A stretch of 64,000 nucleotides of DNA from positions 129,597,282-129,661,281 of the forward strand of contig CP136062.1 in assembly GCA_032622095.1 (NCBI GenBank). Direction: 5' to 3'. The DNA comes from Siphonodentalium dalli (taxonomy: Eukaryota > Mollusca > Scaphopoda > Gadilida > Siphonodentaliidae). The position numbers and the translations under genes are program-made. Positions 37,265 through 47,418 of this stretch are shown here, one piece after another; position 1 is the stretch's first letter, and every line of letters starts with the position of its first letter. The notes beneath the pieces are model-generated. The model did no database searches. It worked only from the letters and a program-made list of their open reading frames with translations, and was not told where the DNA came from.

Positions 37265-38085
37265 CTTTACAAAAAGTGCATTTCTTTCATTATGTCATTG
37301 GTATATATAGTGTCAACAGAAATCCCCAAGGTAACCAGCGTCCATGTGTACCGGTTATCTAGGTAGTCTGCAATCCAATTTAAAATCGTTCCATTTAATC
37401 CATAAGTTTTCATTTTTTGTATCGGGCCCCTGTGCCAAACCCTTTCAAAAGCTTTGGATATATCACAGAATATAGAACATTCCTTTATCGAGGGTTTGGC
37501 ACAAGTTGTGATATAGGTCTAATAGTTGGTATGTTGTCCTGTGAGGCTGTGACCTAAGAGAAAACCGGATTGATGGAAATACAAGAGTTCATTTTCGATG
37601 AAAAAATTACTAATCTGTTTCAGAACCACTTTCTCAAAATTTTTAGATACACATGGCAGAAGGGATATTGGTCGATAATTTTTGGCGTCAGCTGGATCGT
37701 CTTTTTTGAAAATCGGGATCACGTTTGCTGATTTCCAGGACTTTGGGAATTTCTCTGTATTGATAGATTTCCTGAATAGAAGGACCAGTGGGTGCGCTAT
37801 CGATTTTGCTGTTTCGCGGAGCATTCTAACGATAATCCTATCGTGCCCGTGGGCTTTGTTAAGTTTAAAACCTCGGTTTCGGTGAAGACAAATCGGACAT
37901 GGTGGATGCACTGCGTTTCGGAAAATTGGGCAGGTTATGATTAGCATCATTAATGGTAGAATTCGCAATGAAGCTGCCGTTTAAACTTTTGCTTTTTCAC
38001 TATCATCGATTGCATATGTCTTATTGTTGGCAGAGATAGTACCGGAGGAGCTGTATAATGGGGGATTTTTTTTGTTCGTTTCTTG
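37265..38085 (-). pseudogene. Broken non-LTR retrotransposon reverse transcriptase (CR1/Jockey-like)
   Basis: The minus strand encodes the RT fingers and palm in order: GHDRI, KSWKSANVIPIFKKDD, KNYRPISLLPCVSK, then QSGFLLGHS. After a frameshift comes a DISKAFERVWH block (the first catalytic Asp region), followed by YGLNGTILNWIADYLDNR. At least two or three frame changes and a stop near 37519 disrupt it, one around 37.95-38.0 kb and others at 37.45-37.52 kb. The second catalytic motif (YxDD) and the endonuclease domain are absent. This is a dead 5'- and 3'-truncated LINE. Clade assignment beyond CR1/Jockey-like is uncertain. Confidence 0.8.
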
Positions 38086-38532
38086 TTTAGCAGGTAACAG
38101 ACCGGCCCCCAGATGAGGGTAGTGTCACACGAAAGGGTAGAAATGTTGACGCTATCTCCAATTATCCTTGCCCCATGGGGGTTCCAAAACACTGAGGTAT
38201 CCAGGGCGGAGCAGGTGGAAAATATATTTTTTTGACCTTTTTGGTGTTTTTGACATGCAAATTTCAGTATAATCAGAAAAACCAATAAAATAAGACAAAT
38301 GTTGAATAAAATATACTTGAATATCAAATATTTATTCTATCGGGGTTGCTTAACATTTGTGATGTGCAAAATTTATGATATGAATTATATGCAGAAGAAT
38401 CATGGTTGTGAAGAAGTTCGATAAAAAAAATCTCATTTTAGCGTCCGCACTGGCGTGTAGTAATCGATTACTTATTTCGGGTTTGCGTGATCATATCTGG
38501 TTTTACAGGCACACTTCCGTTTATAGTTTTAC

Positions 38533-39353
38533 TAGCTGATGTGCCCGACTTCGTCCGGTCCACTTGGGGATTTCTTTGCCAGAAACATGACTATATGAGC
38601 GTATCTGAGCGAGCTCAAGGCCAAGGTCAATGACACGGCCCCACGTGAAATTGGACCTACCCATATTGTTCCCGGGATCAAAGTAGGCCTACATACCAAA
38701 TTTGAGTCAGATCGGTCGAGGTCCAGAAACATGCCTATATGAGCGTATATGCGCGAGGTCAAGGTCAAGGACATTGTCGCACGTGAAATTGGATCCGTAC
38801 ATATTGTTCCCTGGATCAAAGTAGACCTACATACCAAATTTGAGTCGGATCGGTCGAGGTCCAGAAACATGCCTATATGAGCGTATATGCGCGAGGTCAA
38901 AGTCAAGGACGTGGTCGCACGTGAAATTGGATCCACCCATATTGTTCCCGGGATCAAAGTAGACCTACATACCAAATTTGAATCGGATCGGTCGAGCAGT
39001 TTTCGAGTCTATAACACACACACATAAACTCACACACACACATAAACACATACATACATGTATACATACATACATACATACAGAAGTTCCAAAATATATT
39101 ATATATTTTGGAACTTATGTATGTATGTGTGTTATAGACTCGAAAACAGCTCGACCGATCCGACTAAAATTTGGTATGTAGACCTACTTCGATTCCGGGA
39201 ACAATATGAGCGGGTCCAATTTCACGTGCGACCTTAACCTCGCTCACATACGCTCATATAGGCATGTTTCTAGACGCTGTATTTTCTGCCAAGACGGAGG
39301 CGATCACAAAGAAATCCATAAATAGCCCGGACGAAGTCGAGAACATCAGCTAG
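38533..39353. mobile_element. Head-to-head (5'-to-5') pair of Helitron-3 elements
   Basis: Both outer ends are Helitron 3' ends. The left edge reads CTAGCTGATGTGCCCGAC (minus-strand element). The right edge reads GTCGAGAACATCAGCTAG|T (plus-strand element). Both contain the GGACGAAGTC hairpin core. The two 5' ends meet at about 39095 in the palindrome TTCCAAAATATAT/ATATATTTTGGAA. The minus element has about three tandem copies of a roughly 147-bp unit (38570-38995) containing GGATCGGTCGAGGTCCAGAA. The pair ends 34 bp before an SDR exon. Confidence 0.75.
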
Positions 39354-39387
39354 TATATAATAGACAACCAGGACCATTATATTTCAG

Positions 39388-39551
39388 AAGAGAACTCTAC
39401 CATTTCCGAGTGAGCGTTCACACGATTGAACCAGGGATTTTCCTAACTCCACTAGTTAATCCCAAGCTAACAAGGGCACGTATCGAGGACACCTATGAGC
39501 AATCAGCACCATATATGAAGGAGATATACGGCAGAGAATTTATAGAAGAAA
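39388..39551 (+). CDS. Penultimate exon of a retinol-dehydrogenase-like SDR (SDR9C-type, partial gene)
   Basis: The 164-nt exon lies between TATATTTCAG and the donor GTAAGT. It enters with one base of a split codon, then encodes RELYHFRVSVHTIEPG. This is the conserved segment after the catalytic helix of classical SDRs (REL...V.V..IEPG) that shapes the substrate and cofactor pocket. It continues through PLVNPKLTRARIEDTYEQ. Relatives are membrane-bound NAD(P)-dependent retinol or 17-beta-hydroxysteroid dehydrogenases of the RDH/DHRS9/HSD17B6 group. The nucleotide-binding and Tyr-x3-Lys exons are not visible upstream. The exon ends in phase 1 and joins the exon at 43145 in frame. Confidence 0.8.
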
Positions 39552-39826
39552 GTAAGTTCCCATCCGTATCGGATGATGTCATTCCCTACCCCGTGCATGC
39601 TGCATACAAGTTAACAGGTTAAGAGAGATGAGCGATAAAAATAAGGTAACCAGATTTCCATTATTTGAAATTCTGTTGAGTACGAAGTAATGTTACGGAT
39701 GGTAGATTAGCCGGAATGCGAAAATATAACTATCGTCATCATGAATTTTTTTACAGCTTTCAAGCAAATGTATCAAATAAATGTTATATTATGTTATATG
39801 CATACTAGTCCCATATACTCATTTAA

Positions 39827-40774
39827 AGGTACTCAATCCGATTCGAATGTCCCCATAGCATCAGATTCCAACAACAACAATTTGTTTTGAAATGCCGCTT
39901 CAGTTATCAGAATCGAGTAATTGCCCAAAAATAATGCTAACCACAATCAACTATAGTATAAAATTGTCCAAACCCTGTTATTTATCAACATTTTGTTCAA
40001 CGAAATCTTGCCGGTTTGTCAAATATCTGACAAAAAAACACTTGATTTTTGAGTTATCCATCTTCATCCGCAATTTGGTCCGAGACAGTCTTCTCGTCGA
40101 CGGTTTACTGGGCCACTTAAAATTATTGGTAGTGAAAAATAATAGATTTCAAACATCGATCGATATCTGATCACTCAGCTTTGATGGGTGGGGTCCTTGA
40201 CTCGAATCTACTATATATTTTGGGACTTCTGTGTGTCTGTCTGTCTGTCTGTGTGTGTGTTAGCTATGGCCGGGAAAACTGCCCGACGGATTTTGACGAA
40301 ATTTGATACCTAGGGGTAATTTTTCCCAGGGATGGTTTTGGACGGGTCAAATCGTGACCCCGACCTGACCTTGGCCTTCAAAAAGGTCAATTCAAGGTCA
40401 AATCGGGTAACACGGACGGATTTCGACGAAATTTTATACCTAGGGTTACTTTGGTCTACGGAGTGTTTTGGACGGGTCAAATCGTGACCCGATGTGACAT
40501 TGACCTTCAAAATGGTCAATTCAAGGTCAAATCGGGTAAAATCAGATGGATTTCGACGGGTACTTTTGTCGGGTACTTTTGTCCGGGCAGTGTTTTGGAC
40601 GGGTCAAATCGTGACCCCACCTGACCTTGACCTTCAAAATGGACAATTAAAGGTCAAATCGCGCAATTCGCCGAAAAGCAGAGGGGAAACAGCCCGGACG
40701 AAGTCGGGTCCACCAGCTAGTCATATATATATTTTTAACTCCGAAGCCAAGGAAATAGTAATTTGCGAACGTTA
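39827..40774 (+). mobile_element. TTAA-type MITE family B, copy 1 (interrupted by Helitron-3)
   Basis: It begins TTAA|AGGTACTCAATCCGA and is collinear with 48058-48510, sharing CAACATTTTGTTCAACGAAA and CCGAAGCCAAGGAAAT. Its right end is diverged, so the exact border is uncertain. A Helitron-3 (40207-40720) sits inside it; the uninterrupted copy at 48 kb shows the original sequence. Confidence 0.6.
40207..40720 (+). mobile_element. Helitron-3, full-length 514-bp copy
   Basis: It starts A|TCTACTATATATTTTGGG and ends with the hairpin CCCGGACGAAGTCGGG, TCCACCAG and CTAG|T. The interior has three tandem copies of a block containing GGACGGGTCAAATCGTGACC and GACCTTCAAAATGGTCAATT. The matching site in the other family-B MITE (about 48440) reads CGAATCAAATATTTG, uninterrupted. 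This shows insertion between A and T with no target duplication. Confidence 0.85.
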
Positions 40775-41030
40775 AGTTATTGTATGGTCATTAGTCAGTT
40801 AGTGGCTTGAGTTTACGTCCCGTATCAACATATATTTTACACGAGCATGTGTGCCACGCGTTGTCCAATCCACTTTATGTCAACTAATTTGATTACATCT
40901 TGTACACGGAAATTCGTAATTTAATTTATGGCTTGAGTCATAAATTATATTTATATGAAATTATTAACTTTGATTTTAAGATAACCCGTTAACATGAACG
41001 TTTACAGAATACTTCTTCGACTCAAATTAC

Positions 41031-41531
41031 TTAAAGGTACGGTTGGCCTTGGCGGTGGGTATCCTGTGAAAATATTTCCACCCGCCAAAAACCGCCACAA
41101 ACAGAAGAACATCAAAATGTAGACAGACTTTGTCCGTATATAAATAAGAAATATCGCATAAACAGTATGTTATTCTCATATGTTTAACCATTGTTATGTA
41201 AACAAAAGCATAAAAAGTAACTTTTCTGGTGTTTGTTTATATTATGATGGTAAACATAAAGAGCGTTCTTTGTTGGTGAATTCCTGATATGGAACTAATA
41301 AAGAGCGTTTATGGCATGTGTGTGTGATTAGCCAGTAGCATTGTGCTGTCCTCTGTAACCCAATCAGGCTCTTGCTTAGGTAAAATATAGTAGGTATTTA
41401 TGATAACATGCTGTATACGCGATGGCCATGGTATATATGAACGAAACTGTATGCGTTTTAATGTTTTTCTGTTTACGGTGTTTGGAACAAATATGAATAT
41501 TTTCGAAATTTAAGGCATCACGTGCCTTTAA
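41031..41531. mobile_element. TTAA-flanked MITE, copy 3
   Basis: TTAA|AGGTACGGTTGGCC opens and CACGTGCCT|TTAA closes a 493-bp element (41035-41527), in the same orientation as copy 1. A Helitron-3 begins immediately after the right-hand TTAA, using its last A as the host A. Confidence 0.85.
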
Positions 41532-42751
41532 TCTTCTAATATATATTTTGGGACTTCTGTCTGTTTGTTTGTGTGTTAGCTATGGCCGGGAAAACTGCCG
41601 GACGGATTTCGACCAAACTTGCTATCTATGGGTAAAAATACACATTAAGTGTTTACCGCCGTTTTGGAGAAGCTCAGAGAACCCATTCTCCACTCTCAGT
41701 CACAAAAATGACCACCACTGGCACGATGGGGTTAATCGCGTTGATAGTTAAAGAGCGTTAGTACCCACAGTTTCGTCGATAAAGAGCGTTTCGACACTGT
41801 TAAACCGTTACATAGGAAATATGCACGCATTTCCATTGCATAGAACTCGCTTCTACGAATCTTCCCAAGGCTGGCAAAATTGTTAATATATGCATGGAGC
41901 TCCGTGGTCCAGTGGTTAGCGCGTTGAACTTGCCTTCGCTGTCAACACAGCGAGGCGAGTTCGCGGCTGGCTGGTGGTCTATTGTGAGTTTCCACACAAC
42001 AGTGGCTTGGCCGATTTGAGCGATGTGCAATTGTTGGATTGTACACTGTTTGAATCTCGTGCCAAGTTGTGACCCTTGAGCAAGGTCGCTCGTACCGTGT
42101 CTGCTTTGCATCACCCATGCGTTACAAGGGTACCTGATAATGAGCAGTGAAAGATCTTGTCAGTATGCTAGCCATATGGTATCCTGGCATACTCCCGGCT
42201 GTACCTCCCCCTGTCCCCGGGGAGCAGTAGATGGTTACTGAATGTTCAGGCTCATCAGGGTAATAATTGTAAGCGCTTTGGGCCTCATGGGAAAGGCGCT
42301 TTACAAATGCTATACATTATTATTTATGTCTCTTCGATAATTGCCTAATACAATACAAGCGTGGAGTCTGTCCATTTTCCCAGGGTTCGAGGCCTTCTAA
42401 AATTATGTCTTCACTCTTCACTTCCCAGTTATGCCCCATGGTTAGGACTATGAGGAAAGATTTAATGCAAGTCATAAGATATGTTTTATTGCCCGGGAAC
42501 AATACTTATTAGTTGATTTCATCGATCGTCTTATTTTTCCGTTTTCGACACATCGCGTAAATAATGTAGTTGCACTAAATCGTTCCTCTTGACTCATCGC
42601 CTTTGATATTTGCATCGGGTAAAACCGGACATATTTCGACGGGTACTTTTGTCGGGTACTTTTGTCCGGGGGGTGTTTTGGACGGGTCAAATCGCAATTC
42701 GCCGAAAAGCAGAGCGGAAACAGCCCGGACGAAGTCGGGTCCACCAGCCAG
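41532..42751 (+). mobile_element. Helitron-3 interrupted by other insertions
   Basis: The 5' end is A|TCTTCTAATATATATTTTGG at 41532. The 3' end is the CCCGGACGAAGTCGGG hairpin followed by CCAG|T (CTAG with one change) at 42751. About 130 bp of recognisable Helitron-3 lies at each end. The middle contains a tRNA-derived SINE and unassigned DNA with two AAAGAGCGTT motifs. Confidence 0.65.
41895..42326 (+). mobile_element. tRNA-derived SINE (about 430 bp)
   Basis: The head GGAGCTCCGTGGTCC followed by AGTGGTTAGCGCG resembles a tRNA D-arm with an internal A box (TGGTCCAGTGG). A B-box-like GGCGAGTTCGCGG follows about 45 nt later. The body has GACCCTTGAGCAAGGTCGC. The tail is TAAGCGCTTTGGGCC, then AAAGGCGCTTTACAAATG and ATTATTATT. 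This tail type is shared with some LINEs that mobilise SINEs. It would be an RNA polymerase III transcript. Confidence 0.75.
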
Positions 42752-43144
42752 TGTTTCTATATATTATCGATATTAGATCGTTGTTATTACCGGGAATTTA
42801 ATTTAGCGAAATACGGAAAAATAGTGAAGAGCTCAAAACGTTCAATATACACATATTTGTTTTACACACCGATTACGTTGACAACGTCCTAGACGACGTC
42901 TTAAACTGTAACTAAACTATGGTGTGCATGTATAGTCTACATAAATCGCTAGTTAGTTCAATGAAATTAATTATTGTTCTAAATGTATGTATAATCACAC
43001 CTCTGTGTTGTCTCATTGTCAAGTCATAGCAATGCATTAGTTACATTGGTGTATTTCTTTACAAAGATGTTATTTGTTCTCAAGAGGGTCTGGCTTAAAT
43101 GTTTGTGCATAATTATCATTGATGCGCTTTGGTTGTATTTACAG

Positions 43145-43365
43145 CTGTCGCATTTACCGAAGAACTTACTCACAAGCTAGGATCGAAAAAGACGTATCTC
43201 GTGGCTGACGCGTATGTCCACGCAGTGACGTCAATGTTCCCGAAGACGCGCTACAGAGTCGGGTGGGACTCAAAGACGAGTTTCCGCATTTTGGAAAACA
43301 TGCCAGACTTTATTCCAGATTTCTTATTTGGTCTGAAAGCTCCAAAGCCAAAATGTTTGAAATAA
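43145..43365 (+). CDS. Terminal exon of the retinol-dehydrogenase-like SDR
   Basis: It begins after ATTTACAG with two bases that complete the split codon from 39551, then encodes VAFTEELTHKLGSK and DAYVHAVTSMFPKTRYRVGWD. The H-A-x-T-S-x-x-P-x-T-R-Y-x-x-G-W-D pattern is typical of the C-terminal region of RDH/17-beta-HSD6-like SDRs. The hydrophobic-aromatic tail FIPDFLFGLKAPKPKCLK may help membrane association. The TAA stop lies at 43363-43365. The frame is intact, so the gene seems functional. Confidence 0.85.
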
Positions 43366-43610
43366 ATTATTACGGATGTTCTTGCGTGTATGTCTTTCTT
43401 GCAGTTCTTGATGGGATGTGTTAATATGTGGAATAATCACATGAAATGTTATGTGTTTGTTGGGGGGGGGGGGTTGAAGTGGGTGGTGGTTCTGGATTCG
43501 TGAATGGGACTATGTAGACCATATCTGATGGTTTCCATCCGCAAGTAGTTTGCTGTGAGTTACGTCATGTTATGTAATTTTACGGAATAAAGGACTGAAC
43601 AAATATTTGT
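43361..43610 (+). promoter_or_regulatory. SDR 3' UTR with two polyadenylation signals
   Basis: AATAAA at 43361-43366 overlaps the stop codon. A second AATAAA lies at 43586-43591, followed by a T-rich stretch. The second fits a normal short 3' UTR. Use of the first would leave only about 20-30 nt of untranslated sequence. Confidence 0.5.
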
Positions 43611-43854
43611 TAGTACATTGCTCTGTAGATGTAAAATTGCAGACTCCTGGGTCCTGTACTGTGAAACTTCTTCACTCAAACGTCCACCATGAATATTAAG
43701 ACATTTAATATAGTTACATGTATATGGGTCTGGTGTAGACATTATTACAATATGTATTATTTAGAGTGTAATCATTTGGTTTCGAGAATTATATGAGTTA
43801 AACTTATATATGCCAGCGTCCCTTTTAAATGACGGTTATCATACCTGCCTTGAT

Positions 43855-44130
43855 GGGTGATAGGCAGTGGAAATGTCCACTATGGAACGTTCATCTGCAG
43901 CCATCTTGATTTTACTCTTTGCATCACTAAATTCTTTGGCATGCCATACAGCCACCATTTTTCATACAATTGATCCCAAACTGCATATGGCTCTTCGTGT
44001 TAACCTCTGGTATTACTTAACTATTTAAACTTTCTGCATTCCTTATCGCTCCATTGACTCTATTCTATTATATGTGACTTAATCTCATCTCCAAGTTGAG
44101 CTACACTACAGTGTCATTGACACTTTCATT
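43855..44130 (+). repeat. Dispersed repeat (family shared with 62.5-63.1 kb)
   Basis: The phrases GCAGCCATCTTGATTTTACTC, GGCATGCCATACAG, CATATGGCTCT and AGTGTCATTGACACTTTCAT recur in the same order at 62.8-63.07 kb. No ends or coding sequence were recognised. It is an old dispersed repeat of unknown class. Confidence 0.6.
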
Positions 44131-44676
44131 ATGTGTGGCTGCTGGCAAAGTCGACGTTCCATTCCGTGCCGACTCGTGCGTTTTATGTTTTGTTAATACC
44201 AGATCCGGTTATGGGACTAAATTTATCGGCGCAATTGATATCGGAGCACTGAATGCAAACAAATACTGTTTTCGTCAGATATTTTAGTCTGGTGCTTTCA
44301 AAATGTTGTACCACCCTGGTAAATGGTCTTTCGAATTTGCGATATGCTATTGGTGGGTCCTATTTAATGCTATGATGCCGGTTGGGGTGATGCTGCTAAT
44401 AAATGTACTGTTATTTTTGTCATTTTCGCGCTTTTAGCTTGTCTGATAGAATGGAAGAAAACTCATAAAGTGTACAAAATATTCCAAAAGAAAATTAGTA
44501 TAAATATTTTAAGAATAGAACATATGGGGACTATTTTTCATTACTTCGCGGAGCTTGTTATTTTCAATTTTGCAGTCTGAAAAGATTACGCCACTAAAGA
44601 GTGTCATGACATGATATGTTTTATTGCTGAAGACACTGATTATAGTCTAACATGCGAATATCATATACAATTGATA

Positions 44677-47031
44677 TCTATATTTGCGAATGTCTGTCTG
44701 TCTGTCCGTGTTATAGAAATTCACGGGGACCATCTAGATGGCACAAAAGAGGCCTAACAGGGGTAGCTTTTTACGAGAGAGATAATGGTGCGAGTTAGAA
44801 ATTTTTGAAGTGACGCCGTTGTTGTCAGGTGCAGAAAAGGGGAGGGGGGGCACAAAATTGTTAAAACTAATTTTAGCGCCGATTTCCACCAAATTGATAC
44901 ACATTCTTCTCCATGATACAAGAAATCGAATTGTGTGATTTAAAGACGCCAAATTGGTCTCGTTTTGGATGAGAAATGGGGGCGGGGTGGGCACTAACTT
45001 TGATAATAATTTGTTTAGTCACCGATTGCCATCAAACTTATACAAAATTATCCACATAGTATCAGGAGTCTAATGGTTTTGTTTTAAGCTGTAAAAAGTG
45101 GCATCATTCGAGTCAGGGATGCATTGAAGCGGAGAGGCACCAAAATTGATTCACAATATTTTTAATTCCGATTTCAACCAAATTGATACACATTCTTATC
45201 CATGATGTTAAATGGATCTTCTCTTGTCGGGATCTCACTGGCTTACATGTGTATGTCTCTATATATATATATGTGGTGTGTGAGTTATTGTATGTGAAAG
45301 GGTGTGTTTATTGTATCAGTGTGGGCGCGTATGAGCCATACCTCGTTAAAACGTAAACATATATATATATTCATATAAATCTATATACAAGTTAAAAATA
45401 AATAATTGGTTACCAAATGTTACCGGTAGTCCTTAACCTCATCTATTGTGTCACATTTAACAACAAGCAAATCCCTTGGGGTGTGAATCTTGATTTAGCA
45501 TGCTCTCTTTGATACAAGTTTGATAATGATTGGGAACAAGGGCGTAAATATTCTTATCCGTGATACGAGGAATCTAATCGTGTGGTTTAAATACGCCGAA
45601 TTGGAGCCGTTTGGGTGAGAGATATGAAGGCATTAAATTTGATACGAATTTGTATACACGCCAATTGTTACCAATTTTATATATATTCATCTCCATATAA
45701 TGAGTCTAGGTGTGTGGTTTAAAGATGTCAAACGTTGCACCGCTTGAATCCGAAATAGGGAGGCCGGGTCACAAAAACTGATAAAAAATATGTTTAGTGC
45801 CAATTACCATCAGATTAATACACGTTCTTCTAAAATGATACGAGGGATCAAATCATGTGTGTTAAAAACGCCACATGTGGTGCCTATATATATTTGCGAA
45901 TATTTGTCTGTCTGTGTTCTAAATATAACTTCACTGGGTACAATCGAGATGGCACCTTGGGGTCTAACAGGGGTAACTTTTTACGAGGAAGATAATGGTG
46001 CATGTTAACATTTTCTAAAGTGACACTGTTGGGGTCGGGCAGAAAATGGGGAGGGCAGCAACAAAATGGTGAAATAATTTTGTCATCGATTTCCACCAAA
46101 CTTATACATAATCACCTCCATGATATTGCGCCGTTCGAGTCAGTCAAAATTGACACATTCTTCTCCATGATACGAGGAATATAATCGTGTGATTTAAAGA
46201 CGCCAAGTTGGTGTCGTTTGGGTGATATGTGGGGGTGGTAATAAGCTATGATAACAATTTGTTTAGTTGCCGATTACCTCCAAACTTATATATAATCATC
46301 TCCATTATATCATGCATGCGTGAGTCTAATGGACGTGGTTTAAGCATATGTCAAAAGTGGCGCCGTTCAAGTCATGCATAAGGAGGGGAGTTGCACCAAT
46401 GCTGTTACAAATATCGTTAGCACTAATGTCCACAAAATTCATACACGTTCTTCTCTTATGATATGATTAATTAAATTTGGTGCCGTTTGGGTCGTGCGTG
46501 GATGGCGAGAGGAGATGCACTAGCATTGATAAGATTGTTTTATTAGCCGATACCCACCAAAGTTATATATAGTCATCTCCCGGGCCATCTAAATATCGTT
46601 CTATAAGGAGTTTTTGCCGTTCATATTGCACAACCTGAACAAATGGTCACCGAATTAATTCACTTGAAGAATTATATCTTCTGAACTGTCATATTTATGT
46701 GGGGATGGGAATCATTAATATAATGAGCTAGCAAAACATTGACATAGAAGAAAAACCCAATTGTTGTCTTTTATTTTTGCGAACTAATGTGGTTATGATG
46801 TTCATATTTTGATCCCAATAAAAAATATTAAAACAAAACAAAACAGAAACAAACTTCAATTCCAACCACATCGACTGTATACGATTTAAAAACAATTATA
46901 AGGTCTGAAGTATACGCACAGTTTTACATAAATAGATACTTCTTTATTGGCGGACGAATTAATTGCGATAAACAAAATGACAATCATTACAATCTCTCCG
47001 ATCCGACAAGGTGAGCCACAGTCGAATGAGC
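44677..47031 (+). mobile_element. Helitron-1 copy C, 3'-truncated
   Basis: It starts A|TCTATATTTGCGAATG and is collinear with copy A down to ACAAGGTGAGCCAC (47031), then stops before the terminal hairpin. A segment of about 340 bp at 45210-45549 is foreign and flanked by ATTCTTATCC(A/G)TGAT. The 0.55-kb block found in copies A and B is absent near 46735. Confidence 0.75.
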
Positions 47032-47337
47032 CATGTCCGTTTAAATGGCAATTAAAGGGAAATAGCGTACATATTTCTTGTCAGCATCATTTTGTCCCAC
47101 CAGCATCATAGCTAATTTAGCAGGACCAACAAATACCATAGCAAATTAGCAGGACCACTTTACCAGGTGGGAATTATTCCATCAAAGTGGAGATAATCGG
47201 GGTTTATATAAATTGTCGACCGAACATGTGAGGGAAGTCAAATAAAGAACTAATTTTGTGTGCGTTCTACATACTGTAACTGGTTACTGGTAACAATTAA
47301 CTTAGATGTAGGCCTCACTCGCCGAGATGGGGAACAG

Positions 47338-47418
47338 ATGTTGAGAAAGAAACGTCGCATTTCGACCGAATGGTATAATCTTTGGAGGAATATGTCACCC
47401 GTTCTATCGACAACAAAG
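47338..47418 (+). CDS. Candidate first coding exon, weak
   Basis: An ATG opens a 27-codon frame (MLRKKRRISTEWYNLWRNM...) that ends in phase 0 at an excellent donor, AAAG|GTAAGT. It could be an alternative first exon of the downstream CD225 gene, whose next candidate exon also starts in phase 0. I do not recognise the peptide; support is only the donor and the phase. Confidence 0.2.

Larger units (their letters stand above)
39552..43144 (+). other. SDR intron packed with mobile elements
   Basis: This 3.6-kb phase-1 intron runs from GTAAGT to TTTACAG. About two thirds is recognisable mobile DNA: a TTAA MITE of family B split by a Helitron-3, a TTAA MITE of family A, and a second Helitron-3 holding a SINE. 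All these lie between intact splice sites and coding frame is preserved across the intron. Confidence 0.7.

Noticed and set aside
38532-38975. A 147-codon frame with a repeating peptide
   Set aside because: The peptide repeat reflects the tandem DNA units of the Helitron-3 copy; no start context or homology.
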